Shown here in pieces: positions 8,731-18,398 of a stretch of 64,000 nt of DNA. The DNA is taken from positions 868,001 to 932,000 of the forward strand of contig CBDCBO010000005.1 of assembly GCA_965214335.1 (NCBI GenBank), written 5' to 3'. The translations under genes and the position numbers were made by a program. The notes below the pieces were generated by a model. The model ran no database searches. It was not told where the DNA came from and was given only the letters and a program-made list of their open reading frames with translations. The stretch comes from Velthaea sp965214335 (lineage in GTDB: Bacteria; Vulcanimicrobiota; Vulcanimicrobiia; Vulcanimicrobiales; Vulcanimicrobiaceae). Position 1 is the stretch's first letter; every line of letters begins with the position of its first letter.

Positions 8731-10326
8731 CTAACTCCGGCGGGCTGCCTCATGCCGTGCGCCGCTAACGGCCGTTGCGCGACCAGGAATGGCGAAGACG
8801 GCGATCGCCGCCGCGATCCAAGCAAGGCCCGCACAGAGCAGCATAATGCGCGAAAAACCGGCCGTGTATGCTTCCTCGACGGCTTTGATAATCAGCCCGC
8901 GGTCGGTCCCGGTTACCGTCGGTGGCGTGATGCCGGTAGCGAGGGTCGCCCGGTCGCGCGTTAACATCCGGCGGGTCTGAGCCGCGAGGGTAAGACGGCT
9001 CGTGCTGCGCTCGAACGTCGGATAAAAAATACTAAGAAAGACGACGCCCAAAGCCGCGATCGCCAACAGCCCAGCCATCCGCGAAACGGCATTATTAATT
9101 CCGGACGCGATCCCCGCTCGATCGGAATCGATGGCCGTCATAACCGTTGTCGTAAGCGGGGCAACGAAGAGCGCACCGCCGAGACCCAGAACGACCGCGG
9201 CCGGTAAAAACGTCGTAAGATACGAACCGCCGATTCCGATTCGCGAGTAAATCAGGCACCCGAACCCAGCTAAGAGCGCGCCCGCCACGAGCGGAATCCG
9301 CGCGCCGATCGTTGCGACCAGTCCGCCCGACCAGCGCGACGAAACAAACATGATCGCGATGAACGGCAACATCGCGGCACCGGCCGCTGTCGGTGAATAG
9401 CCTTGAACGTTCTGCAGATCGATCGGTACAAAAAATAGGCCGCCGCCCAGGGCGGCATACAACAGGAACGTGTACATATTTGCGCCGCTAAACGTACGAT
9501 TGCCGAAGATCGTCAACGGAATCATCGGCGAGTGAGCCCGCATCTGCCAAGCGATGAACGCAGCCAATAACGCAACACCGCAGCCGATGGTCATGAATGA
9601 AAGCGTATAGGGCCGACCCTTTTGCAACGTAATGAGGCCGAACGTCAACAGGCCCAGTGACAGCGTGGCGAGGGTCGCGCCGAGGCCGTCGATTCGGCGG
9701 CTGTTCGAATCGCGGCTTTCCGGAACGCGCCATAGGGCCGCGAGAATGACGAACACCGCTAACGGAACGTTGATGATGAACACATAGCGCCACGACGCGT
9801 TCTGAGCCAGCCACCCTCCCAGGAGTGGACCGATCGCGGCGGTGATGCTTGCGAAGCCGGACCATGTTCCGATAGCGCGCCCGCGATTGGCTGGGCCAAC
9901 ATTGGCGCTGATGAGCGCCAAACTTCCCGGCGTTGCCAGCGCGCCGCCGATGCCCTGAACGCAGCGCGCGATGTTGAGCGCGAGAATAGTCTGGGCTCCG
10001 GCGCATGCCAGCGATGCTAAGGCGAAAAGGGCAATGCCGGCGATAAAGATACGGCGACGGCCGAAGACGTCGCCCAGCGATCCGCCAATGAGGATCAGCG
10101 CCGAAAGAAAGAGCGAATAGCCTTCGACCACCCATTGCAAATTTGTGGCGTCCGTTTGCAGATCGCGCTGGATCGACGGTAGCGCGACGTTGACCGCGCT
10201 CGAGTCGATGAACGTCATGCTCGAACCGACGATCGCGACGAACAAAACCCAAAACTCTGATGCCGGTGCGTTCAGCGGCGCAAGCGGGACGCCGCCAAGC
10301 CGATTCGCGCATGGGTGTTCTACCAA
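8731..10326 (-). CDS. DHA2-family multidrug/proton antiporter (MFS)
   Basis: A 531-residue protein with about 14 hydrophobic segments, as in the EmrB/QacA (DHA2) branch of the major facilitator superfamily. TM1 has the family motif FIDSSAVNVALPSIQ (motif D1), the loop after TM2 has GGSLGDVFGRRR (motif A), and TM5 has PLLGGWLA. Such proteins export drugs or dyes in exchange for protons at the inner membrane. No adjacent EmrA/HlyD adaptor or TolC gene is seen. The start is a TTG at 10326. It is divergently oriented to a second DHA2 gene at 10846, with a 519-bp region between them. Confidence 0.88.
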   Translation of the reverse strand: MVEHPCANRLGGVPLAPLNAPASEFWVLFVAIVGSSMTFIDSSAVNVALPSIQRDLQTDATNLQWVVEGYSLFLSALILIGGSLGDVFGRRRIFIAGIALFALASLACAGAQTILALNIARCVQGIGGALATPGSLALISANVGPANRGRAIGTWSGFASITAAIGPLLGGWLAQNASWRYVFIINVPLAVFVILAALWRVPESRDSNSRRIDGLGATLATLSLGLLTFGLITLQKGRPYTLSFMTIGCGVALLAAFIAWQMRAHSPMIPLTIFGNRTFSGANMYTFLLYAALGGGLFFVPIDLQNVQGYSPTAAGAAMLPFIAIMFVSSRWSGGLVATIGARIPLVAGALLAGFGCLIYSRIGIGGSYLTTFLPAAVVLGLGGALFVAPLTTTVMTAIDSDRAGIASGINNAVSRMAGLLAIAALGVVFLSIFYPTFERSTSRLTLAAQTRRMLTRDRATLATGITPPTVTGTDRGLIIKAVEEAYTAGFSRIMLLCAGLAWIAAAIAVFAIPGRATAVSGARHEAARRS

Positions 10327-10845
10327 GCGAATGAACTATGTCTTGCCGCCGGCACGGGGAAAGTCGCCGGCAACTGCAGCGGGAAGCCGCGCAGCGAGAA
10401 TCGATCAATACCGTGCATGTTCGTACACTTTCGGTCCCGGTGAGATTCGGCGTAGCATTAAGAACTGCGCTTGAGCGCGCCTTTCGTTCGCCGCGCCCCT
10501 TGCGTTCACTCAGGGCGTGCTCGCCGTTTGCGCAGCCGGCAGGGAAGGAGGCGACCTCGCGCCGGTCCGCCGCGGCACCGCATTCCGTCGCGGTGCTTGT
10601 CGGCCGCAAGTCGCTTGCATCGAGCTTTGCGCGGTCTTGCCGCTAACGAAAGTGCTTGAACGCTGCTCGGTCGAAGTTTCGGCTTGACTCAAGTGTACTG
10701 TCGCTTTACGGACAGTGGACGAATGTCGGCGACAGAGGGCTGTATCTTATTCACGAAATGTCGACGGATCACGTTTGCGACAGTCGCTCCCGCCGTGCGG
10801 GAAAGGACCCCGCGCACATGTTGGCGTTAGGCCGTTGCGTGCAAG
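10327..10845. promoter_or_regulatory. 519-bp divergent intergenic region with CTGTCG/CGACAG palindromes
   Basis: No convincing gene is seen between the two divergent efflux genes. The right half holds three inverted repeats made of the same element: ACTGTC (10697-10702) with GACAGT (10711-10716), TGTCG-G-CGACA (10724-10734) and GCGAC-A-GTCGC (10777-10787). TTGACT at 10684-10689 is a possible -35 element immediately upstream of the first. A repressor-controlled promoter for the gene at 10846 is likely (inference); no TetR- or MarR-type regulator is adjacent. Confidence 0.5.
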
Positions 10846-12396
10846 ATGGCTGAGGACACCGGACGAGCCGACGTCGTCGAGTACGGGATGCGGCGCGTCT
10901 TCGTTACCGCCGCTGTCATCTTGGCGGCGCTGCTCGAGATTATCGATACGACGATCGTGAACGTGGCATTGCCCGACATTCAGGGCAACGTCGGCGCATC
11001 GCAAGACGAAGGTACCTTCATCATTACCGGGTACATCGTCGCCAACGTCGTCGTCATTCCGCTCTCGCCGTGGCTACAGCAGCGTTTCGGACGCAAGCAG
11101 TATTTTTTTGCGTCGATCGCCATCTTCACGTTTGCGTCGTTGATGTGCGGCTTGTCGCACGATCTGGTTGCACTCGTCGTCTGGCGTGTCGTCCAAGGCG
11201 CGGGTGGTGGCGGCCTACTCTCGCAAGCGCAAGCGATCATTCGCGAAACGTTTCCGGTCGAACAGCAGGGTCTGGCGCAAGGTATTTTTGCGCTCGGCGC
11301 CATCATGGGTCCAACGGTCGGTCCGTTGCTGGGCGGCGTGATCACCGATTATGCCTCGTGGGAATGGTGTTTCTTCGTCAACATTCCGCTCGGGATCGTG
11401 GCTGCGACGTTGACGCTTTTGTACTTGCGTAATCCGCAGCCGCCCAAAGTCTTACCGGTCGACGGCGTCGGCCTCGCGCTGCTGGCAATCGGCCTTGGTT
11501 CGATGCAGTACGTGCTCGATCAGGGCCAGGAAAAGGATTGGTTCGGCGATCAGTTGATCGTCGCGCTCACCGCGACCGCCGTACTGTGCCTGGCGGCGTT
11601 TATGCTCTGGGAGTTATTCGGGGCGAAGAGCCCAATCGTCGATTTGCGCATTTTCCGCTATCGAACCGTAGCTGCCGGCTGTGTCCTGGCCATCGCGCTG
11701 GGAATAACACTGTTGGGCACGCTTGTGACGTTGCCTCAATACGCTCAGGGTCCGCTCGGCTTCACCGCCACGCTTTCGGGCCAATTGCTTTCCGTGCGCG
11801 CGCTGCCCGTCTTAATCTTCGCTCCGCTCGCTGCGCGCTTGTCAGGGAGCGGTTGGATCGACCCGCGGATTCAGATCGGCATCGGCTTTGCCATGATTGG
11901 GATATCGAATCTTCTGATCGCCGGCGTGACGACATCGGGCTCGAACTTCGGAACATTCGTTGTGGCGTTGATCATCGGCGGTCTTGGCCTCTCGCAAGTT
12001 TTCGTCCCGCTCTCCATCGTTGTCTTTGGCAGCGTACCGCCGCCTGAGGTACCAAAGGCATCGGCAATGTTTAATTTGAGCCGGCAACTCGGCGGCAGCC
12101 TCGCCACGGCATTACTCATCACCTTACTCGATCGCTCGTCGGCCGCTCATCAAACGCGTCTTGCGGCAGCGGTGACACTCGACCGCGCGCCGATTCAGAG
12201 CTACCTCGGTGCCAACGGCGGACCGGGTTCCGAACGAGGTCGAGCGCAACTGGCGCGGCTCGTTGCCGGACAAGCCCAAATCTTGGGCTACGCCGATACG
12301 AATCGCTATGCCGCCGGCATTACCTTTGCGCTCTTACCCTTCGTCCTGCTGCTGCGCAGACAGAAGCCGGCCGCTTCCGCCAAACCCAGCCACTGA
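10846..12396 (+). CDS. DHA2-family EmrB-like multidrug/proton antiporter (MFS)
   Basis: A 516-residue, 14-helix inner-membrane transporter of the EmrB/QacA branch. TM1 has the motif IIDTTIVNVALPDIQG, TM2 the sequence ITGYIVANVVVIPLSPWL typical of EmrB proteins, the following loop QQRFGRKQ (motif A), and TM5 GPTVGPLLGGVI. In other bacteria EmrB works with an EmrA membrane-fusion protein; none is encoded nearby, so it may act alone or with a partner elsewhere. The ATG at 10846 lies about 60-150 bases downstream of clustered palindromes, suggesting repressor control. It is only moderately similar to the divergent transporter at 8731, so the pair is not a recent duplication. Confidence 0.9.
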   Translation: MAEDTGRADVVEYGMRRVFVTAAVILAALLEIIDTTIVNVALPDIQGNVGASQDEGTFIITGYIVANVVVIPLSPWLQQRFGRKQYFFASIAIFTFASLMCGLSHDLVALVVWRVVQGAGGGGLLSQAQAIIRETFPVEQQGLAQGIFALGAIMGPTVGPLLGGVITDYASWEWCFFVNIPLGIVAATLTLLYLRNPQPPKVLPVDGVGLALLAIGLGSMQYVLDQGQEKDWFGDQLIVALTATAVLCLAAFMLWELFGAKSPIVDLRIFRYRTVAAGCVLAIALGITLLGTLVTLPQYAQGPLGFTATLSGQLLSVRALPVLIFAPLAARLSGSGWIDPRIQIGIGFAMIGISNLLIAGVTTSGSNFGTFVVALIIGGLGLSQVFVPLSIVVFGSVPPPEVPKASAMFNLSRQLGGSLATALLITLLDRSSAAHQTRLAAAVTLDRAPIQSYLGANGGPGSERGRAQLARLVAGQAQILGYADTNRYAAGITFALLPFVLLLRRQKPAASAKPSH

Positions 12397-12514
12397 TCGC
12401 GGCTGCGACTCGTCACGCTCGTTGATGAGCGCTCTTTGTGCCTGGCCAGCTGGCGCTACGGCCGCCGGAGCGATAGACTACAGTGGTACCGGGATTTCGA
12501 CGGGAGAAACCTGC

Positions 12515-12682
12515 ATGTGGATATTGCTCTCGATGCTCGTGGCGTTGGCAAGCTTGTTCGGCTACCATGGGACAGCGGCCGGCGAGCGGGTTCAATCCGC
12601 TTCATCACACTCTGCCGGGCCGGACCTGCCTCGGCTGCGGACGCAGTCCGGCAGCGGCCCAGTCGGTACCATCAAGACCTAG
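12515..12682 (+). CDS. Possible 55-residue secreted or membrane peptide
   Basis: A short ORF with GGGAG 8 bases upstream of its ATG. It begins with a hydrophobic helix (WILLSMLVALASLFGYHG) resembling a signal peptide or membrane anchor, followed by about 30 polar residues without a recognisable domain. It lies between an efflux gene and the TPR-LuxR regulator, with no overlapping better candidate. No homolog is known to me; coding status rests only on the ribosome-binding site and the hydrophobic N-terminus. Confidence 0.3.
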   Translation: MWILLSMLVALASLFGYHGTAAGERVQSASSHSAGPDLPRLRTQSGSGPVGTIKT

Positions 12683-12760
12683 CGACGTGAACATCTGTGC
12701 GCTGCGAACGGCAGAAAGCGCTGTGATAGTCGCCCGGTGCCGAGCGGCGTCGCGTCGAAA

Positions 12761-14368
12761 ATGACATCCGGGCCGCGCTCGTCGGAACCGAACGCATCGG
12801 TCCAAAAGGAGTCTGATTCCGCTCCGGCAGGTTCCGAGCGCGCGCTCCTTGCTCGAGCGTCGGTCAAGTGGAGCAGCGGAGATTTTCACGGATGTTTGCT
12901 CGATCTTGACGAGATCGGGATCGGCCGGCACACGTCGGAGAGCATCCTGCTCCGCGCCCGCGCGCTACTCCGGCTGCAACGCGCGGACGACGCGAAAAAA
13001 TGGCTGACGATGATGGAGTCGCGGCATGTCGGCGACGATGCGATTGCCACGCATGCGATGCTGTTAGGCAGCGCGCTTTCGCAGCTTCAAGCCTTCGACG
13101 ACGCGGCGGGGCTCTTCGAGTCGGTACGCCATGGTGCGCCGCATCCGACGATCGTCACGGAAACGGCGTATTACCACGCGCTGAGTCTTTGGCAGGCCCG
13201 CAATTACGCGGCGGCGCGCGCCGTATTGCAACCGGCGATTCGTTCCGAGCAAGATATTGTAACGGCTCGCGCGCTGCAGCTCCTCGGATTCATCGATATT
13301 TCGGAGCAGAACTTCGCCGAAGCACACCGCCATTTCAAGGCGGCGCTGCAGTCGCTCATCGGCTGTCGCGCACGCGACCGACATCTCGAAGCAACGCTGC
13401 TTCACGTGCTGTCAATCGGCGAGGCCGAAGTTGAAGTTCGAGATCCGGCTCGGCTCGACCAGCTCACGCGTGAATTCGAGTGGACGCAATCGCTGGTCCC
13501 CGAGCATGCGCAGACCCTGCGCCATATCGGACTTGCGTACGCGCGGACGAATCAGCCCGATGCCGCGCTCAGCCGGTTCATTGATGCCGCATCCGTGCAA
13601 CGCGATTCGCCTTGGGCCATCCTTGGTTTCGTCGAGGCTGCGAATTTGCTGCACCGGCTCGGTGAACGCGTGAGCGCGCGGGCGTATCTTCGGATGTGCG
13701 GCCGGATTGCGGACGACCTCTGCTGGGATGACGTATCCGGCGAAGCTCGGCTTGCGTTGCTCCATCTTGCCGCATCGACGGCGCGGACCGGAGACGGCGC
13801 TCATGCTCGCCGCTATCTGGACCTCTATTACGGACCCGAGCGGCGTGGTGCACGGCTGCCGCCCCTGTCCGCGCTTAATTTCGATAGCCGTTTGCAACTG
13901 TTCGAACGGCACGCTGAAGCCCTCGTTCATGGCGCATTGGGCGTTGTCGATGCCGTTCCGTTATTGGCCGATATTGCCAATGACTGGCGGCGGGTTAAAT
14001 ATCGTAGCCGGTCCGACGAAGCCCGGGACGATATTCGTGCGCTCACCCATCGCGCGTACGACATCGGCGGCGGCGCGGAGAGCGGCGATGGAAATGGCGA
14101 TGCGGAACTGCTCGTTGACGATCGCCCCGCGGGCGTCGAACGTGTTTCGGCTCGGACGGTAACGGTAACGGCGCAGCAAGACCGGATCATCCGGCAGTTG
14201 GTGTGCGGCCGAACGATTGCTGAGATTGCCGAGGATCTTGGGCTCGAGCAAAAGACGGTTCGCAATCACCTCGTGCGCGTTTACGCCCTCTTCGAGGTAG
14301 CCGGTCAAAGCCAACTCCTCGTCGCTATCTTGCGCGATGCGAAGTTGCGAAAGCTCTTCGCGCGCTAA
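12761..14368 (+). CDS. TPR-containing LuxR-type transcriptional regulator
   Basis: A 535-residue protein. Residues from about 45 to 400 are helical repeats of TPR type (for example LLRARALLRLQRADDAKKWL and HIGLAYARTNQPDAALSRF). The C-terminal ~65 residues form a LuxR-type helix-turn-helix (IIRQLVCGRTIAEIAEDLG, then KTVRNHLVRVYALFEV). There is no N-terminal receiver or AAA ATPase domain, so it is not a classical MalT protein; the TPR part may bind a protein or small ligand. The ATG at 12761 is preferred over a GTG at 12737, although neither has a strong Shine-Dalgarno. It is directly upstream of a TonB receptor locus and may activate it (inference). Confidence 0.8.
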   Translation: MTSGPRSSEPNASVQKESDSAPAGSERALLARASVKWSSGDFHGCLLDLDEIGIGRHTSESILLRARALLRLQRADDAKKWLTMMESRHVGDDAIATHAMLLGSALSQLQAFDDAAGLFESVRHGAPHPTIVTETAYYHALSLWQARNYAAARAVLQPAIRSEQDIVTARALQLLGFIDISEQNFAEAHRHFKAALQSLIGCRARDRHLEATLLHVLSIGEAEVEVRDPARLDQLTREFEWTQSLVPEHAQTLRHIGLAYARTNQPDAALSRFIDAASVQRDSPWAILGFVEAANLLHRLGERVSARAYLRMCGRIADDLCWDDVSGEARLALLHLAASTARTGDGAHARRYLDLYYGPERRGARLPPLSALNFDSRLQLFERHAEALVHGALGVVDAVPLLADIANDWRRVKYRSRSDEARDDIRALTHRAYDIGGGAESGDGNGDAELLVDDRPAGVERVSARTVTVTAQQDRIIRQLVCGRTIAEIAEDLGLEQKTVRNHLVRVYALFEVAGQSQLLVAILRDAKLRKLFAR

Positions 14369-14750
14369 TCTTCTTTTTGGTCGAACACCCGTAAAGCAGC
14401 CGGCGCTCGACGCCGCTGATAAGCCGGATTGCTTGAAGCAGCGTAGTCGGCGTCGCGGGTCGGGACAATCGCCTATCTGTAACGAGGCGGTGGGGACAAA
14501 CGCCTAACGCACATACCGCTGTAATGCGCGGCACGCTGAATTGCATGATAGCTGCCCCTATTCGCGCGTTGGGCCTTCGGCATACTATCGATGAACGGTT
14601 CGCGGACCAATCGTTACCGGGCGCAATACCGTGATCGATAGCCGTTAGCTTACGTTGCTTGCCGCAACGCGTTCGTTCGCGTGCGCGCTTCGATGCGAAG
14701 CGCGGCAGTTGCACGTTCTTCCGTTCTCTCTCCGCTGAAAGGCTTGTGCC
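14369..14750. promoter_or_regulatory. 382-bp upstream region of the TonB receptor locus with 14-bp direct repeats
   Basis: No gene is seen. Two near-identical 14-mers, GGGACAATCGCCTA (14462-14475) and GGGACAAACGCCTA (14493-14506), lie 31 bp apart start to start, about three helical turns, which fits binding of an activator to one DNA face. The TPR-LuxR protein encoded just upstream is an obvious candidate (inference). The receptor start codon is at 14751. Confidence 0.4.
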
Positions 14751-17700
14751 GTGAATTTCCCTTTTGCCAACGGACGGTGCGTGCTCGGCCTAGTTTTCAC
14801 TCTGACGCTTGTCTTTGGCGTAGCGACCGGCGGTCTGGCGGGCACGACCGGAAGAGTCACCGGACTGGTCATCGACGCAACGTCGCAGCGGCCGATCGCG
14901 AGCGCAAAGGTGACGGCGACGAGCCCGTCTCAGACCGTAACGACGACGACGGATGCATCCGGGCACTTCGCTTTTCTGTCGTTGGCCCCGGACACGTACT
15001 CGTTCTCCGTTGCGGTCAGTGATGCGTATGGCGCTTCAAGCGTGCCAGGCGTCACGGTTCAAGCCGATCAGGTATTGAATCAAACCTTGACCCAAACGGA
15101 GAAGCTCAAGACGATCGGTAAAGTCGTGTCGCGCGCGGCGTCGTCACTGGTCAAACCGGGCACGACCGCCGACGTCTATTCGATTAGTGCCGTGCAGCAG
15201 GACAAGGCATCGCAAGTCGGCGGCGGCGGCACGCTCAACTCGGCGTGGTCGGCTCTTTCAACGGTTCCCGGCGTTTTTGTGGCGCCCAACCAGAATGGCT
15301 ACATCGGCGTGGGCAGCGCAGCGTTTCCGTCGCTAAGCATCCGGGGCGGCGACTACGATCAAATCGGTTATGAATTCGACGGTATTCCCGTCAATCGTTC
15401 GTTCGACAATTATCCGTCGTCGCAGCTGTCGTCGCTGGGACAGCAAGAGGTCCAAGTCTACACGGGCGCCGCGCCGGCGAGCGCCGAGGCATCAGGCCTC
15501 TCGGGCTATATCAATCAAGTCATTAAGACAGGCTCCGCACCCGGTTCTCAAACCCTCACGGTCGCTGACGGCGATCCCGCATTTTATCACAAATTAGCGC
15601 TCGAGGCGGGCGGAGCAAACGCAGCGCACACCTTTTCGTACTACGTCGGGCTCGGCGGATACAGTCAGGACTATCGCTACGGCGATCAGTATAACACCGC
15701 GAGCGCGTCGAACCTCTTTGGACAACCGCTCGAGCCATGCTCCGCAGTGCCGCAGGCGAACTTCACTGCGGCGATCGTTCCCACGTGCTTCGCCGCGAAG
15801 GGAACGCCGTATAACGCTTCCGCGAACCCCTATGTGCTGGGCGGATCCAACCTTTTTCAGCAATCCAGCGCCGTGTCGCGCGATAGCGTCGTAAATCTGC
15901 ACTTTGGCATCCCGCGCAAAGACGGAAACAAAGACGACGTTCAAGTCCTCATGGATATCAATCACTTGGAAAGCTACGGCTATATTTCGCCGGCCGACCT
16001 CGGCGGCGGTACCTATCTCACGAAGATCGGTTACCCGCAACCGGCGTATGCCGATGGCTACCAAGCCGCCGTTCCGTACGGCTCGCTGCTTCCGGCCGGC
16101 TACAGCGGCGGCGGAGGTGTCGTCGCACCTTATCTTTTCCCAAATACGGGCCTCAATCGTCCCTTCGGAGCCTTGATCGGGTCGAATGACCGCGACGGAT
16201 TCAACAATAATCAAAATATCTTTAAGCTGCAGTACCAGCATAATTTCGGCAGTAACGCCTATCTGCGCGTGTATGGCTACACCTATTACTCCGATTGGCT
16301 CAACAACGGTCCCAATAGCTTTAACACGTTCTACAATGCGTACGATTCCTCCGATTACGAACTCAGTAGCCATGCTCGGGGTGTCAGCGCGTCTTTCGCC
16401 GATCAGATCAACGATAAGAATCTGATTTCGGTCCAAGGCTCGTACACCACGGCGACGTCGACCCGGTACAATAACTCGGGCATCGGCAAAGGCCCCGACA
16501 CGACGGTCGGCTATCTGGTAAACGGCAACGATCCGTACGATGGTGTCGCGTACACCGCCGCCGGGGGCGCTGTTCCGGGAGCGCTCTATAATGCGTCCGG
16601 TCTGCCGTTCCAGACCTTGACCGTGGGCCAGATTCTCGCCGGCACGGCGGTTGTTCCGGCAAACGGCGTCACCTGTGGCGGCGGTCCGTGCCGGTACGAG
16701 ATCGTTGCGGGCGGCCCTTCGGCATCGTACAATCAAGTGCAACCGAAATTTACCAACGTGTCGGTCACGGATGATTTTCGCCCGACGAGTAAAATCGATA
16801 TCAATATCGGCATGAAGTACGACCTGTTTGCGTACACCGGCGCGAATACGTTCAATTCCGGCGCGCGAACGTTTTTCTATAACGCGTATAATAGCCAGGC
16901 GGCCGCGAACAACGATCCGGTGCTTGCCTTCGATCCGGCCGGAACACCGAGTCAGAACAGCTACCCCGTTTTTGAACCGCGACTTGGAGCGACGTACGCC
17001 TTTGACCCCGCAACGGTCGTTCGTGCCAGCTATGGGCGCTACGCGCAGGCACCGATTACGGCGTACGAACAGTATAATTACTTGCAACCAAACGATTTGC
17101 CGAATCTCATCAACTTCGGTAAGAATGGACTTCCGACGACGCCCAATCACGACGTGCGGCCGCCGGTTTCAAACAACTACGATTTCTCGATCGAGCGGCA
17201 ATTCGCCGGCAATACCGCACTCAAGCTGACGCCGTTCCTACGTAAGACGCAAGACCAAATTCAAAACTTCTTTCTCGATCAGAAAACGGGATTTACCTCG
17301 GGTCTCAACGTCGGAAACCAAACGTCCGAAGGGATCGAACTCGAAGTCGACAAGGGTGATTTCGGTCGCAACGGCTTTGCCGCCAAGGCGTCATTCGCGT
17401 ACACGAACAGCTATATTCGCTACAATCGGACGCCGAGCGGCACGTCGGTGGTCGATCCGATCAACGCCGCGATCGCGCAGTTCAATGCGTACACGAAAGC
17501 CGGCGGCGGTTTCCCCTATTACTCGTTGGCCGATGCGACGACCGGTGCGGCGGGTGTGGGATCGCATACCGGTGGGGCCGGGTTCGTCGCAAATCCATAC
17601 TACAATGCGCCGCTGCAGAGCCGGCTCGATCCCAGCGCCGACTACCAGACGTTCTCGACCTTTCCGGGCGGCATCGGCTCGACGGTGAATACCATCGCAC

Positions 17701-18287
17701 CGCCGTATGTCGGGACGCTACTGCTGCAGTATAAGCATGGGCCGCTGGCCGTCACGCCGTCCTTGCAGTATGTCGGGGGGCAACGGTACGGGATTCCGGA
17801 GAATACGCCCGGCATCGCCCCCGACCAGATCACCGGCGTGCTGGCCGGATCGACGGCCACCGATCCGCGGTACGCGAATTTTGGATCTCCCGGACCGAAC
17901 GGGTCGCCGTATAACGCCACAACGGCGCTCGCGACCATTCCGATCCCCGATCTTTACACCAACCGCTTCGACGGCTTGGGCGGGTTCATTCAACCATCAT
18001 CACTTCAGGCCAACGTGCAACTCGCCTACGATCTTACCAAGCGCGTGACCATCGTCGGTACATTCGCCAATGTGTACACGGACTATTTCGGCGGTTCTAA
18101 ACCGGGTTGGCAAGTGAAGGGCGCGCAAGGATACACGACCCAGTGTCTCGTCTGCGGAGCTGTTGGTCCGACCGGCAATGTGTACAATCCGGGTGGACCG
18201 CTTCAACCGTTCGGCGCCGCGCCGTACGTTCCCGAATACATCAGCTTCCCGTTCAGTGTCTACCTCGAGGCCCGAGTTAAAATCTAA
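14751..18287 (+). CDS. Large TonB-dependent receptor with carboxypeptidase-like domain
   Basis: A 1178-residue outer-membrane protein of the Oar-like type. After a signal peptide (ending near LAG-TTG) comes a carboxypeptidase-regulatory-like domain (GRVTGLVIDATSQRPIASAKV, DASGHFAFLSL). A plug domain follows with LSIRGGDYDQIGYEFDGIPV, and then a roughly 900-residue beta-barrel rich in Tyr, Asn and Gly, ending FSVYLEARVKI with a terminal basic-aliphatic strand. The GTG at 14751 has GAAAGG upstream. It is the first of three co-directional genes (receptor, receptor, lipoprotein). The substrate is unknown; proteins of this type import large ligands such as oligosaccharides or peptides, or export factors at the cell surface. 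Confidence 0.88.
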   Translation: MNFPFANGRCVLGLVFTLTLVFGVATGGLAGTTGRVTGLVIDATSQRPIASAKVTATSPSQTVTTTTDASGHFAFLSLAPDTYSFSVAVSDAYGASSVPGVTVQADQVLNQTLTQTEKLKTIGKVVSRAASSLVKPGTTADVYSISAVQQDKASQVGGGGTLNSAWSALSTVPGVFVAPNQNGYIGVGSAAFPSLSIRGGDYDQIGYEFDGIPVNRSFDNYPSSQLSSLGQQEVQVYTGAAPASAEASGLSGYINQVIKTGSAPGSQTLTVADGDPAFYHKLALEAGGANAAHTFSYYVGLGGYSQDYRYGDQYNTASASNLFGQPLEPCSAVPQANFTAAIVPTCFAAKGTPYNASANPYVLGGSNLFQQSSAVSRDSVVNLHFGIPRKDGNKDDVQVLMDINHLESYGYISPADLGGGTYLTKIGYPQPAYADGYQAAVPYGSLLPAGYSGGGGVVAPYLFPNTGLNRPFGALIGSNDRDGFNNNQNIFKLQYQHNFGSNAYLRVYGYTYYSDWLNNGPNSFNTFYNAYDSSDYELSSHARGVSASFADQINDKNLISVQGSYTTATSTRYNNSGIGKGPDTTVGYLVNGNDPYDGVAYTAAGGAVPGALYNASGLPFQTLTVGQILAGTAVVPANGVTCGGGPCRYEIVAGGPSASYNQVQPKFTNVSVTDDFRPTSKIDINIGMKYDLFAYTGANTFNSGARTFFYNAYNSQAAANNDPVLAFDPAGTPSQNSYPVFEPRLGATYAFDPATVVRASYGRYAQAPITAYEQYNYLQPNDLPNLINFGKNGLPTTPNHDVRPPVSNNYDFSIERQFAGNTALKLTPFLRKTQDQIQNFFLDQKTGFTSGLNVGNQTSEGIELEVDKGDFGRNGFAAKASFAYTNSYIRYNRTPSGTSVVDPINAAIAQFNAYTKAGGGFPYYSLADATTGAAGVGSHTGGAGFVANPYYNAPLQSRLDPSADYQTFSTFPGGIGSTVNTIAPPYVGTLLLQYKHGPLAVTPSLQYVGGQRYGIPENTPGIAPDQITGVLAGSTATDPRYANFGSPGPNGSPYNATTALATIPIPDLYTNRFDGLGGFIQPSSLQANVQLAYDLTKRVTIVGTFANVYTDYFGGSKPGWQVKGAQGYTTQCLVCGAVGPTGNVYNPGGPLQPFGAAPYVPEYISFPFSVYLEARVKI

Positions 18288-18398
18288 GTTTTAGGCTCGA
18301 TGCGATGTGGCCGGTCGCGGCGCACGACGTTGCGGTTACCGGCGAGTCGCTCGTCGCCAACGGATATCTATACTACTCGCTGCTCGGAGAGTCGGTCG

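Noticed and set aside
7981..8964. 327-residue plus-strand ORF opposite the GGDEF-EAL gene
   Set aside because: Spans parts of two minus-strand genes and has no domain.
9488..10609. 373-residue minus-strand ORF within and beyond the efflux gene
   Set aside because: Alternate frame of the transporter; Arg/His/Cys-rich with no membrane helices.
15594..17150. 518-residue ORF on the minus strand
   Set aside because: Antisense to the strongly supported TonB receptor; composition (Arg/Ile/Val-rich) and lack of domains fit a shadow frame.
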